From positions 5,923,395 to 5,987,394 of the forward strand of contig NC_063285.1 of assembly GCF_910591885.1 (NCBI RefSeq): a stretch of DNA of 64,000 bases, read 5' to 3'. The translations under genes were made by a program, and so were the position numbers. This document shows, one piece after another, positions 16,601 to 33,400 of the stretch. How positions within the stretch are numbered: the stretch's first letter is position 1; the number at the start of each line of letters is the position of its first letter. This stretch comes from Bombus terrestris. Lineage: Eukaryota > Arthropoda > Insecta > Hymenoptera > Apidae. Below the pieces are notes generated by a model, which was given only the letters and a program-made list of their open reading frames with translations, was not told the DNA's origin and did no database searches.

Positions 16601-18852
16601 CGTAACACTATACAACGTTATACGTAATATGCTAATACTATCGTAATTCTGTATAAAGTTATACGTTATTTCGTAATAGTATATAACGTTATACGTTATA
16701 TGGTAATACTATATAACGTTATACGTTATATGGTAATAATATACAACGTTATACGTTATTACGTAATGTTATATATCGTTATACGTTATATGGTAATACT
16801 ATATGACGTTATACGTTATAACGTAACAATATACAACGTTATACGTTATTGCGTAATAGTACATAACGTTATAAGTTATAACGTAACAATATACAACGTT
16901 ATACGTTATTACGTAATAGTATATAACGTTATAAGTTATAACGTAACAATATACAACGTTATACGTTATAACGTAACAATATACAACGTTATACGTTATT
17001 ACGTAATAGTATATAACGTTATAAGTTATAACGTAACAATATACAACGTTATACGTTATAACGTAACAATATACAACGTTATACGTTATTACGGAATAGT
17101 ACATAACGTTATAAGTAATAACGTAACAATATACAACGTTATACGTTATAGCGTAACAATATACATCGTTATACGCTATTGCGTAATACTATACAACGTT
17201 ATACGTTATTATGTAAGAGTATATATCGTTATACGTTATATGGTAATACTATATAGCGTTATACCTAATAGCGTAACAATATACAACGATATACGTTATT
17301 ACGTAATAGTATATAACGGTATACGTTATATGGTAATAACATACAACGTTATACGTTATTACGTAATGGTATAAATGCGGTTATACGTTATATGGTAATA
17401 CTATATAACATTATACGCTATTACGTAATAGTATATAACGTTATACATTATAACTTAACAATATACAACGTTATACGTTATAACGTATCACTATACAACG
17501 TCATACGTAATATGCTAATACTATCGTAATTCTGTATAACGTTATGCGTTATTACGTAATAGTGCATAACGTTATACGTTATATGGAAACACTATATAAC
17601 GTTACACGTTTTAACGTAACAATATACAACGTTATACGTAATATGCTAATACTATCATAATTCTGTATAACGTTATACGTTATTTCGTAATAGTATATAA
17701 CGTTATACGTTATATGGTAATACTATATAACGTTATACGTTATAACGCAACAACATAGAACGTTATGAGTTATTACGTAATAGTACATAACGTTATAAGT
17801 TGTAACGTAACAATATACAACGTTATAGGTTATAACGTAACAATATACAACGATATACGTTATTGCGTAATAGTATATAACGGTATACGTTATATGGTAA
17901 TAACATACAACGTCATACGTTATTACGTAATGGTATAAATATGGTTATACGTTATATGGTAATACTATGTAACGTTATACGTTATAACGTAACAATATAC
18001 AACGTTATACGTTATTGCGTAATAGTACATAACCTTATAAGTTATAACGTAACAATATACAACGTTATACGTTATTACGTAATAGTATATAACGTTATAA
18101 GTTATAACGTAACAATGTACAACGTTATACGTTATAACGCAACACTATAGAACGTTATGAGCTATTACGTAATAGTACATAACGTTATAAGTTGTAACGT
18201 AACAATATACAACGTTATAGGTTATAACGTAACAATATACAACGATATACGTTATTACGTAATAGTATATAACGGTATACGTTATATGGTAATAACATAC
18301 AACGTCATACGTTATTACGTAATGGTATAAATATGGTTATACGTTATATGGTAATACTATATAACGTTATACGTTATAACGTAACAATATACAACGTTAT
18401 ACGTTATTACGTAATAGTACATAACGTTATAAGTTATAACGTAACAATATACAACGTTATACGTTATAGCGTAACAATATACATCGTTATACGCTATTGC
18501 GTAATACTATACAACGTTATACGTTATTACGTAAGAGTATATATCGTTATACGTTATATGGTAATACTATATAACGCTATACCTAATAGCGTAACAGTAT
18601 ACAACGATATACGATATTACGTAATAGTATATAACGTTATACGTTATATGGTAATAACATACAACGTCATACGTTATTACGTAATGGTATAAATATGGTT
18701 ATACGTTATATGGTAATACTATATAACGTTATACGTTATATGGTAATAATATACAACGTTATACGTTATTACGTAATGGTATATATCGTTATACGTTATA
18801 TGGTAATAACATACAACGTCATACGTTATTACGTAATGGTATAAATATGGTT
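13603..18852 (+). repeat. Satellite higher-order block, 2,625-bp tandem duplication
   Basis: Positions 13603-16227 and 16228-18852 carry the same series of variant monomers at a constant offset of 2,625 bp. For example, the open frames at 13603, 13830, 14075 and 15316 recur at 16228, 16455, 16700 and 17941, with identical or nearly identical translations. The two copies differ near 15900/18560, where the first lacks about 300 bp relative to the next period. A further related block starts near 19156, offset 2,928 bp. Confidence 0.85.
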
Positions 18853-21089
18853 ATACGTTATATGGTAATACTATATAACGTTATACGTTATAACGTAACA
18901 ATATACAACGATATACGTTATTACGTAATAGTATATAACGTTATTCGTTATATGGTAATAACATACAACGTTATACGTTATTACGTAATGGTATAAATAT
19001 GGTTATACGTTATATGGTAACGTATGGTTATACGTTATATAACGTTATACGTTATAACGTAACAATATACAACGTTATACGTAATATGCTAATACTATCG
19101 TAATTCTGTATAACGTTATACGTTACTTCGTAATAGTATATAACGTTATACGTTATATGGTAATACTATATAACGTTATACGTCATAACGTAACAATATA
19201 CAACGTTATACGCTATTACGTAATAGTATATAACGCTATACATTATAACTTTACAATATACAACGTTATACGTCATAACGTAACACTATACAACGTTATA
19301 CGTAATATGCTAATACTATCGTAATTCTGTATAACGTTATACGTTATTTCGTAATGCTATATAACGTTATACGTTATGTGGTAATACTATATAACGTTAT
19401 ACGTAATAGCGTAAAAATATACAACGTTATACGCTATTACGTAATAGTATATAACGCTATACATTATAACTTAACAATATACAACGTTATACGTTACAAC
19501 GTAACACTATACAACGTTATACGTAATATGCTAATACTATCGTAATTCTGTATAACGTTATACGTTATTTCGTAATAGTATATAACGTTATACGTTATAT
19601 GGTAATACTATACAACGTTATACGTTATATGGTAATAATATACAACGTTATACGTTATTACGTAATGTTATATATCGTTATACGTTATATGGTAATACTA
19701 TATGACGTTATACGTTATAACGTAACAATATACAACGTTATACGTTATTGCGTAATAGTACATAACGTTATAAGTTATAACGTAACAATATACAACGTTA
19801 TACGTTATTACGTAATAGTATATAACGTTATAAGTTATAACGTAACAATATACAACGTTATACGTTATAACGTAACAATATACAACGTTATACGTTATTA
19901 CGTAATAGTATATAACGTTATAAGTTATAACGTAACAATATACAACGTTATACGTTATAACGTAACAATATACAACGTTATACGTTATTACGTAATAGTA
20001 CATAACGTTATGAGTAATAACGTAACAATATACAACGTTATACGTTATAGCGTAACAATATACATCGTTATACGCTATTGCGTAATACTATACAACGTTA
20101 TACGTTATTACGTAAGAGTATATATCGTTATACGTTATATGGTAATACTATATAACGTTATACCTAATAGCGTAACAATATACAACGATATACGTTATTA
20201 CGTAATAGTATATAACGTTATACGTTATATGGTAATAACATACAACGTTATACGTTATTACGTAATGGTATAAATGCGGTTATACGTTATATGGTAATAC
20301 TATATAACGATATACGTTATAACGTATCAATATACAACGTTATACGCGATTACGTAATAGTATATAACGTTATACATTATAACTTAACAATATACAACGT
20401 TATACGTTATATCGTAACACCATACAACGTTATACGTAATATGCTAATACTATCGTAATTATGTATAACGTTATACGTTATTTCGTAATGCTATATAACG
20501 TTATACGTTATGTGGTAATACTATATAACGTTATACGTAATAGCGTAACAATATACAACGTTATACGCTATTACGTAATAGTATATAACGTTATACATTA
20601 TAATTTAACAATATACAACGTTATACGTTATATCGTAACACCATACAACGTTATACGTAATATGCTAATACTATCGTAATTATGTATAACGTTATACGTA
20701 TTTTCGTAATGCTATATTACGTTATACGTTATGTGGTAATACTATAAAACGTTATACGTAATAGCGTAACAATATACAACGTTATACGCTATTACTTAAT
20801 AGTATATAACGTTATACATTATAACTTAACAATATACAACGTTATACGTTATAACGTAACACTATACAACGTTATACGTAATATGCTAATACTATCGTAA
20901 TTCTGTATAACGTTATACGTTATTTCGTAATAGTTTATAACGTTATACGTTATATGGTAATACTATATAACGTTATACGTTATATGAAAATAATATACAA
21001 CGTTATACGTTATTACGTAATGGTATATATCGTTATCCGTTATATGGTAATAGTATATAACGTTATACGTTATAACGTAACAATATACA

Positions 21090-24000
21090 ACGATATACGT
21101 TATTACGTAATAGTATATAGCGTTATTCGTTATATGGTAATAACATACAACGTTATACGTTATTACGTAATGGTATAAATATGGTTATACGTTATATGGT
21201 AACGTATGGTTATACGTTATATAACGTTATACGTTATAACGTAACAATATACAACGTTATACGTTATTGCGTAATAGTACATAATGTTATAAGTTATAAC
21301 GTAACAATATACAACGTTATACGTTATTACGTAATAGTATATAACGTTATAAGTTATAACGTAACAATATACAACGTTATACGTTATAACGTAACAATAT
21401 ACAACGTCAAACGCTATTGCGAAATAATATACAACGTTATACGTTATTACGTAAGAGTATGTAATGTTATACGTTATATGGAAATACTATATAACGTTAT
21501 ACGTTATTACGTAGTAGTATATAACGTTATACGTTATATGTTTAATACCATATAACGTTATACGTTATATGGTAATACTATATAACGTTATACGTAATAG
21601 CGTAACAATATACAACGATATACGTTATTGCGTAATAGTATATAACGCAACACCTTACATGGTAATACTATATAACGTTATGCGTTATTACGTAATAGTG
21701 CATAACGTTATACGTTATATGGTAACACTATATAACGATACACGTTATAACGTAACAATATACAACGTCATACGCTATTGCGAAATAATATACAACGTTA
21801 TACGTTATTACGTAAGAGTATGTAATGTTATACGTTATATGGAAATACTATATAACGTTATACGTTATTACGTAGTAGTATATAACTTTATACGTTATAT
21901 GGTAATACCATATAACGTTATACGTTATATGGTAATACTATATAACGTTATACGTAATAGCGTAACAATATACAACGATATACGTTATTGCGTAATAATA
22001 TATAACGCAACACCTTACATGGTAATACTATATAACGTTATGCGTCATTACGTAATAGTACATAACGTTATGAGTAATAACGTTACAATATACAACGTTA
22101 TACGTTATAGCGTAACAATATACATCGTTATACGCTATTGCGTAGTACTATACAACGTTATACGTTATTACGTAAGAGTATATATCGTTATACGTTATAT
22201 GGTAATACTATATAACGTTATACCTAATAGCGTAACAATATACAACGATATACGTTATTACGTAATAGTATATAACGTTATACGTTATATGGTAATAACA
22301 TACAACGTCATACGGTATTTCGTAATGGTATAAATATGGTTATACGTTATATGGTAATACTATATAACGTTATACGTTATAACGTAACAATATACAACGT
22401 TATACGTTATTACGTAATAGTACATAATGTTATAATTTATAACGTAATATACAACGTTATAGGTTATAACGTAACAATATAGAACGATATACGTTATTAC
22501 GTAATAGTATATAACGGTATACGTTATATGGTTATAACTTACAACGTTATACGTTATTACGTAATGGTATAAATGCGGTTATACGTTATATGGTAATACT
22601 ATATAACGATATACGTTATAACGTATCAATATACAACGTTATACGCTATTACGTAATAGTATATAACGTTATACATTATAACTTAACAATATACAACGTT
22701 ATACGTTATATCGTAACACCATACAACGTTATACGTAATATGCTAATACTATCGTAATTATGTATAACGTTATACGTTATTTCGTAATGCTATATAACGT
22801 TATACGTTATGTGGTAATACTATATAACGTTATACGTAATAGCGTAACAATATACAACGTTATACGCTATTACTTAATAGTATATAACGTTATACATTAT
22901 AACTTAACAATATACAACGTTATACGTTATAGCGTAACACTATACAACGTTATACGTAATATGCTAATACTATCGTAATTCTGTATAACGTTATACGTTA
23001 TTTCGTAATAGTATATAACTTTATACGTTATATGGTAATACTATATAACGTTATACGTTATACGGTAATACTATATCGTTACACGCCATATGGTAATACT
23101 ATATAACGTTATACGTAATAGCGTAACAATATACAACGACATACGTTATTACGTAATAGTATATAACGTAACACGTTACATGGTAATACTATATAACGTT
23201 ATACGTTAGTACGTAAAAGTATATAACGTTATACTTTATATGGTATTATAACGCTATACGTTATTATGTAGTAGTATATAACGTTATACGTTATATGGAA
23301 ATACTATATAACGTTATACGTTATATGGTAATACTATATAACGTTATACGTAATAGCGAAACAATATACAACGATATACGTTATTACGTAATAGTATATA
23401 ACGTTACACGTTATATGGTAATACTATATAACGTTATACGTTATTACGTAGTAGTATATAACATTATACGTTATAACGTAACAATATACAACGTTATACG
23501 TTATTACGTAATAGTACATAACGTTATATGTTATAACGTAACAATATACAACGTTATACGTTATTACGAAATAATATACAACGATATACGTTATATGGTA
23601 ACACTATGGTAATACTATATAACGTTATACGTTATGACGTAATAGTGTATAACGTTATACGTTATATGGTAATACTATATAACGTTATACGTTATAACGT
23701 ACCAATATACAACGTTATACGTTAAAACGTAACAATATACAACGTTATACGCTATTACGTAATAATATACAACGTTATACATTATTACGTAATAATATAC
23801 AACGGTATACGTTATATGGTAATACTATGGTAATACTATATAACGTTATACGTTATTACGTAATAGTGTATAACGTTATACGTTAAAACGTAACAATATA
23901 CAACGTTATACGCTATAATGTAATAATATACAACGGTATACGTTATTACGTAATAATATACAACGATATACGTTGTATGGTAATACTATGATAATACTAT

Positions 24001-27000
24001 ATAACGTTATACGTTATTGCGTAATAGTACATAACGTTATAAGTTATAACGTAACAATATACAACGTTATACGTTATCACGTAATACTATATAACGTTAT
24101 AAGTTATAACGTAACAATATACAACGTTGTACGTTAAAACGTAACAATATACAACGTTATACGCTATAATGTAATAATATACAACGTTATACGTTATTAC
24201 GTAATAGTATATAACGTTTAAATGTTATAACGTAACAACTTGCAACGTTATACGCTATAATGTATTAATATACAACGTTATACGTTATTACGTAATAATA
24301 TACAACGATATACGCTATATGGTAATTCTATGATAATACTATATAACGTTATACGTTATTGCGTAATAGTGTATAACGTTATATGTTACATGGTAATACT
24401 ATATAACGTTACACGTTATAACGTAACAATATACAACGTTATACGTTATATAGTAATACTATGGTAATACTGTATAACGTTATCAGTTATTACGTAATAG
24501 TGTACAACGTTATACGTTATTACGTTATAGTGTATAACGTTATACGTTATATGGTAATACTATATAACGTTACACGTAATAACGTAACAATATACAACGA
24601 TATACGTTATTACGTAATAGTATATAGCGTTATTCGTTATATGGTAATAACATACAACGTTATACGTTATTACGTAATGGTATAAATATGGTTATACGTT
24701 ATATGGTAACGTATGGTTATACGTTATATAACGTTATACGTTATAACGTAACAATATACAACGTTATACGTTATTGCGTAATAGTACATAATGTTATAAG
24801 TTATAACGTAACAATATACAACGTTATACGTTATTACGTAATAGTATATAACGTTATAAGTTATAACGTAACAATATACAACGTTATACGTTATAACGTA
24901 ACAATATACAACGTCAAACGCTATTGCGAAATAATATACAACGTTATACGTTATTACGTAAGAGTATGTAATGTTATACGTTATATGGAAATACTATATA
25001 ACGTTATACGTTATTACGTAGTAGTATATAACGTTATACGTTATATGTTTAATACCATATAACGTTATACGTTATATGGTAATACTATATAACGTTATAC
25101 GTAATAGCGTAACAATATACAACGATATACGTTATTGCGTAATAGTATATAACGCAACACCTTACATGGTAATACTATATAACGTTATGCGTTATTACGT
25201 AATAGTGCATAACGTTATACGTTATATGGTAACACTATATAACGATACACGTTATAACGTAACAATATACAACGTCATACGCTATTGCGAAATAATATAC
25301 AACGTTATACGTTATTACGTAAGAGTATGTAATGTTATACGTTATATGGAAATACTATATAACGTTATACGTTATTACGTAGTAGTATATAACTTTATAC
25401 GTTATATGGTAATACCATATAACGTTATACGTTATATGGTAATACTATATAACGTTATACGTAATAGCGTAACAATATACAACGATATACGTTATTGCGT
25501 AATAATATATAACGCAACACCTTACATGGTAATACTATATAACGTTATGCGTCATTACGTAATAGTACATAACGTTATGAGTAATAACGTTACAATATAC
25601 AACGTTATACGTTATAGCGTAACAATATACATCGTTATACGCTATTGCGTAGTACTATACAACGTTATACGTTATTACGTAAGAGTATATATCGTTATAC
25701 GTTATATGGTAATACTATATAACGTTATACCTAATAGCGTAACAATATACAACGATATACGTTATTACGTAATAGTATATAACGTTATACGTTATATGGT
25801 AATAACATACAACGTCATACGGTATTTCGTAATGGTATAAATATGGTTATACGTTATATGGTAATACTATATAACGTTATACGTTATAACGTAACAATAT
25901 ACAACGTTATACGTTATTACGTAATAGTACATAATGTTATAATTTATAACGTAATATACAACGTTATAGGTTATAACGTAACAATATAGAACGATATACG
26001 TTATTACGTAATAGTATATAACGGTATACGTTATATGGTTATAACTTACAACGTTATACGTTATTACGTAATGGTATAAATGCGGTTATACGTTATATGG
26101 TAATACTATATAACGATATACGTTATAACGTATCAATATACAACGTTATACGCTATTACGTAATAGTATATAACGTTATACATTATAACTTAACAATATA
26201 CAACGTTATACGTTATATCGTAACACCATACAACGTTATACGTAATATGCTAATACTATCGTAATTATGTATAACGTTATACGTTATTTCGTAATGCTAT
26301 ATAACGTTATACGTTATGTGGTAATACTATATAACGTTATACGTAATAGCGTAACAATATACAACGTTATACGCTATTACTTAATAGTATATAACGTTAT
26401 ACATTATAACTTAACAATATACAACGTTATACGTTATAGCGTAACACTATACAACGTTATACGTAATATGCTAATACTATCGTAATTCTGTATAACGTTA
26501 TACGTTATTTCGTAATAGTATATAACTTTATACGTTATATGGTAATACTATATAACGTTATACGTTATACGGTAATACTATATCGTTACACGCCATATGG
26601 TAATACTATATAACGTTATACGTAATAGCGTAACAATATACAACGACATACGTTATTACGTAATAGTATATAACGTAACACGTTACATGGTAATACTATA
26701 TAACGTTATACGTTAGTACGTAAAAGTATATAACGTTATACTTTATATGGTATTATAACGCTATACGTTATTATGTAGTAGTATATAACGTTATACGTTA
26801 TATGGAAATACTATATAACGTTATACGTTATATGGTAATACTATATAACGTTATACGTAATAGCGAAACAATATACAACGATATACGTTATTACGTAATA
26901 GTATATAACGTTACACGTTATATGGTAATACTATATAACGTTATACGTTATTACGTAGTAGTATATAACATTATACGTTATAACGTAACAATATACAACG

Positions 27001-28103
27001 TTATACGCTATTACGTAATAGTACATAACGTTATATGTTATAACGTAACAATATACAACGTTATACGTTATTACGAAATAATATACAACGATATACGTTA
27101 TATGGTAACACTATGGTAATACTATATAACGTTATACGTTATGACGTAATAGTGTATAACGTTATACGTTATATGGTAATACTATATAACGTTATACGTT
27201 ATAACGTACCAATATACAACGTTATACGTTAAAACGTAACAATATACAACGTTATACGCTATTACGTAATAATATACAACGTTATACATTATTACGTAAT
27301 AATATACAACGGTATACGTTATATGGTAATACTATGGTAATACTATATAACGTTATACGTTATTACGTAATAGTGTATAACGTTATACGTTAAAACGTAA
27401 CAATATACAACGTTATACGCTATAATGTAATAATATACAACGGTATACGTTATTACGTAATAATATACAACGATATACGTTGTATGGTAATACTATGATA
27501 ATACTATATAACGTTATACGTTATTGCGTAATAGTACATAACGTTATAAGTTATAACGTAACAATATACAACGTTATACGTTATCACGTAATACTATATA
27601 ACGTTATAAGTTATAACGTAACAATATACAACGTTGTACGTTAAAACGTAACAATATACAACGTTATACGCTATAATGTAATAATATACAACGTTATACG
27701 TTATTACGTAATAGTATATAACGTTTAAATGTTATAACGTAACAACTTGCAACGTTATACGCTATAATGTATTAATATACAACGTTATACGTTATTACGT
27801 AATAATATACAACGATATACGCTATATGGTAATTCTATGATAATACTATATAACGTTATACGTTATTGCGTAATAGTGTATAACGTTATATGTTACATGG
27901 TAATACTATATAACGTTACACGTTATAACGTAACAATATACAACGTTATACGTTATATAGTAATACTATGGTAATACTGTATAACGTTATCAGTTATTAC
28001 GTAATAGTGTACAACGTTATACGTTATTACGTTATAGTGTATAACGTTATACGTTATATGGTAATACTATATAACGTTACACGTAATAACGTAACAATAT
28101 ACA
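21090..28103 (+). repeat. Satellite block, near-identical 3,507-bp tandem duplication
   Basis: Positions 21090-24596 and 24597-28103 match at a constant offset of 3,507 bp. Paired landmarks are 21181/24688, 21569/25076, 22760/26267, 23295/26802 and 24461/27968. I noticed only rare substitutions, such as T versus C near 23508/27008. The boundaries come from where the translated repeats diverge, so they are approximate. 3,507 is not a multiple of 30, so the block includes monomers with indels. Confidence 0.88.
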
Positions 28104-30259
28104 ACGTTATACGTTATAACGTAATAGTACATAACGTTATAATTTATAACGTAACAATATACAACGTAATACGTTATTACGTAATAGGATATAACGTTAT
28201 ACGTTATTACGTAATACTGTATAACGTTACACGTAATAACGTAACAATATACAACGTTATACGTTATTACGTAATACTATATAACGTTACACGTAATAAC
28301 GTAAAAATATACAACGTTATTCCTTATTACGTAATAGTCCATAACGTTATAAGTTATAACGTAACAATATACAACGTTATACGTTATTACGTAATAGTAT
28401 TTAACGTTATAAGTTATAACGTAACAATATACAACGTTATACGTTAAAACGTCACAATATACAACGTTATACGCTATTACCTAATAATATACAACGCTAT
28501 ACGTTATTACGTAATAATATACAACGATATACGTTATATGGTAATACTATATAACGTTATACGTTATAACGTAACAATATACAACGTTATACGTTATTAC
28601 GTAATAGTACATGACGTTATAAGTTATAACGTAACAATATACAACGCTATACGTTATTACGTAATAGTATATAACGTTATAAGTTATAACGTAACAATAT
28701 ACAACGTTATGCGCTATTACGTAAAAGTATATAACGTTATACGTAATATGCTAATACTATCGTAATTCTGTATAACGCTATACGTTAATTTGTAATAGTA
28801 TATAACTTCATGCGTTATTTCGTAATAGTATATAACGTTATACGTTATATGGTAATACTATATAACGTTATACGTAATAACGTAACAATATACAACGATA
28901 TACGTTATTACGTAATAGTATATAACGTAACACGTTACATGGTAATACTATAGAACGTTATACGTTAGTACGTAAAAGTATATAACGTTATACTTTATAT
29001 GGTATTATAACGTTATACGTTATTATGTAGTAGTATATAACGTTATACGTTATATGGAAATACTATATAACGTTATACGTTATATGGTAATACTATATAA
29101 CGTTATACGTAATAGCGAAACAATATACAACGATATACGTTATTACGTAATAGTATATATCGTTACACGTTATATGGTAATACTATATAACGTTATACGT
29201 TATTACGTAGTAGTATATAACATTATACGTTATAACGTAACAATATACAATGTTATACGTAATAAGCTAATACTATCGTATTTCTGTATAACATCATACG
29301 TTATTTCGTAATAGTATATAACGTTATACGTTATATGGTAATACTATATAACGTTATACGTAATAGCGTAACAATATACAACGATATACGTTATTACGTA
29401 ATAGTATATAACGTAACACGTTACATGGTAATACTATATAACGTTATACGTTATTACGTAATAGTGCATAACGTTATACGTTATATGGTAACACTATATA
29501 ACGTTACACGTTATAACGTAATGGTATATATCGTTATACGTTATATGGTAATACTATATAGCGTTATACTATATAACGTTTCAATGTACAACGTTATACG
29601 CTATTACGTAATAGTATATAACGTTATACATAATAACGTAACAATATACTACGTTATACGTTATAACGAAACAATATACAACGTTATACGTAATATGCTA
29701 ATACTATCGTAATTCTGTATAACGGTATACGTTATTTCGTAATAGTATATAACGTTATACGTTATATGGTATTATAACGTTATACGTTATTATGTAGCAG
29801 TATATAACGTTATACGTTATACGGTAATTCTATATAGGGTTATACGTTATGTGGTAATACTATAAAACGTTATACGCTATTACGTAATAATATACAACGT
29901 TATACGTTATTACGTAAAATTATATATCGTTATACGTTATATGGTAATACTATATAACGATATACGTTATTACGTTATAGTATATAACGCTATACGTTAT
30001 ATGGTAATACTATATAACGCTATACGTTATAACGTAGCAATATACAACGTTATACGCTGTTACGTAATAGAATATTAAGTTATACATTATATCTTAACAA
30101 TATACAACGTTATACGTTATAACGTAACACTATACAACGTTATACGTAATATGCTAATACTATCGTAATTCTGTATAACGTTATACGTTATTTCGTAATA
30201 GTATATAACGTTATACGTTATATGGTATTATAACGTTATACGTTATTATGTAGTAGTAT

Positions 30260-30489
30260 ATAACGTTATACGTTATATGGTAATACTATATAACGTTATA
30301 CGTTATATGGTAATACTATATAACGTTATACGTTATATGGTAATACTATATAACGTTATACGTTATATGGTAATACTATATAACGTTATACGTTATATGG
30401 TAATACTATATAACGTTATACGTTATATGGTAATACTATATAACGTTATACGTTATATGGTAATACTATATAACGTTATACGTTATAAC
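30260..30489 (+). repeat. Homogeneous run of identical satellite monomers
   Basis: At least seven consecutive monomers of the ATGGTAATACTAT version are identical, in contrast to the mixed variants elsewhere. The simplest reading is recent local amplification by slippage or unequal exchange. Confidence 0.9.
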
Positions 30490-33400
30490 GTAACAATATA
30501 AAACGTTATACGCTATTACGTAATAGTATACAACGTTATACGTTATATGGTAATACTATGGTAATACTGTATATCGTTATACGTTATTACGTAATAGTAT
30601 ATAACGTTATACGTTATATGGTAATACTATATAAAGTTATACGTTATAACGTAACAATATACAACGTTATACGTTATAACGTAACAGTATATAACGTTAT
30701 GCGTTATAACGTAACAGTATACAATGTTATACGTCATAACGTAACAATATGCAACGTTACACGTTATGACGTAACAATATACAAAGTTATACGCTATATC
30801 GTAATAATATACAACGTTATACGTTATTACGTAATAATATACAATGTTATACGTTATATAGTAATACTATGGTAATACTATATAACGTTATACGTTATTA
30901 CGTAATAGTGTATAACGTTATAGGTTATTACGTAATAGTGTATAACGTTATACGTTATATGGTAATACTATATAACGTTACACGTAATAACGTAACAATA
31001 TACAATGTTATACGTAATATGCTAATACTATCGTATTTCTGTATAACATCATACGTTATTTCGTAATAGTATATAACGTTATACGTTATATGGTAATACT
31101 ATATAACGTTATACGTTATAACGAAACAATATACAACGTTATACGTAATATGCTAATACTATCGTAATTCTGTATAACGGTATACGTTATTTCGTAATAG
31201 TATATAACGTTATACGTTATATGGTAATACTATATAACGTTATAAGATATAACATTACAATATACAACGTTATACGCTATTATGTCATAGTATATAACGT
31301 TATACATAATAACGTAACAATATACTACGTTATACGTTATAACGTAACATTATACAACGTTATACGTAATATGCTAATACTATCGGAATTCTGTATAACG
31401 CTATACGTTATTTCGTAGTAGTATATAACGTTATGCGTTATTTCGTAATAGTATATAACGTTATACGTAATAGCGTAACAATATACAACGTTATACGCTA
31501 TTGCGTAATAATATACAACGTTATACGTTATTACGTAAGAGTATGTATCGTTATACGTTATATGGTAATATTATATAACGCTATACGTGATAACGTTATA
31601 GTATATGACGCTATACGTTATATGATTATACTATATAACGTTATACGTCATAACCTATACAATATACAACGTTATGCGCTATTACGTAAAAGTATATAAC
31701 GTTATACATAATAACGTAACAATATACTACGTTATACGTTATAACGTAACATTATACAACGTTATACGTAATATGCTAATACTATCGGAATTCTGTATAA
31801 CGCTATACGTTATTTCGTAGTAGTATATAACGTTATGCGTTATTTCGTAATAGTATATAACGTTATACGTAATAGCGTAACAATATACAACGATATACGT
31901 TATGACGTAATAGTATATAACGTAACACGTTACATGGTAATACTGTATAACGTTATACGTTTGTACGTAATAGTATATAACGATATACGTTATATGGTAT
32001 TATAACGTTATACGTTATTATGTAGTAGTATATAACGTTATACGTTATATGGTAACACTATATAACGTTATACGTAATAGCGAAGCAATATACAACGATA
32101 TACGTTATTACGTAATAGTATTTAACGCTACACGTTATATGGTAATACTATATAACGTTATACGTTATAACGTAGCAATATACAACGTTATACGTTAAAA
32201 CGTAACAATATACAACGTTATACGCTATTACGCAATAATATACAACGTTATACGTTATTACGTAATAATATACAACGATATACGTTATATGGTAATACTA
32301 TGGTAATACTATCTAACGTTATACGTTATTACGTAATAGTGTATAACGTTATACGTTAAAACGTAACAATATACAACGTTATACGCTGTAATGTAATTAT
32401 ATACAACGTTATACGTTATTACGTAATAATATACAACGATGTACGTTATATGGTAATACTATATAACGTTATACGTTATAACGTAACAATATACAACGTT
32501 ATACGCTATTACGGAATAATATACAACGTTATACGTTATAAGGTACCAATATACAACGTTATACGCTATTACGTAATAATCTACAACGTTATACGTTATT
32601 ATGTAATAATATACAACGTTATACGTAATATGCTAATACTATGGTAATACTATATAACGTTATTCGTTACTGCGTAATAGTGTATAACGTTATACGTTAT
32701 ATGGTAATATTATATAACGTTATACGTTATAACGTAACAATATACAATGTAACACGTTATTAGGTAATAGTATATAACGTTATACGTTATAACGTAACAA
32801 TATACAACGTTATACGTTATTACGTAATAGTACATGACGTTATAAGTTATAACGTAACAATATACAACGCTATACGTTATTACGTAATAGTATATAACGT
32901 TATAAGTTATAACGTAACAATATACAGCGTTATACGTTATAACGTAATACTATATAACGTTATACGTTATAACGTAACAATATACAACGTTATACGTTAT
33001 AGCGTAACAATATACAACGTTATACGCTATTGCGTAATATTATACAACGTTATACGTTATTACGTAAAATTATATATCGTTATACGTTATATGTTGATAC
33101 TATATAACGATATACGTTATTACGTAATAGTGTATAACGTTATACGTTAAAACGTAACAATATACAACGTTATACGCTATAATGTAATAATATACAACGT
33201 TATACGTTATTACGTAATAATATACAACGATATACGTTGTATGGTAATACTATGATAATACTTTATAACGTTATACGTTATTGCGTAATAGTACATAACG
33301 TTATAAGTTATAACGTAACAATATACAACGTTATACGTTATCACGTAATACTATATAACGTTATAAGTTATAACGTAACAATATACAACGTTATACGTTA

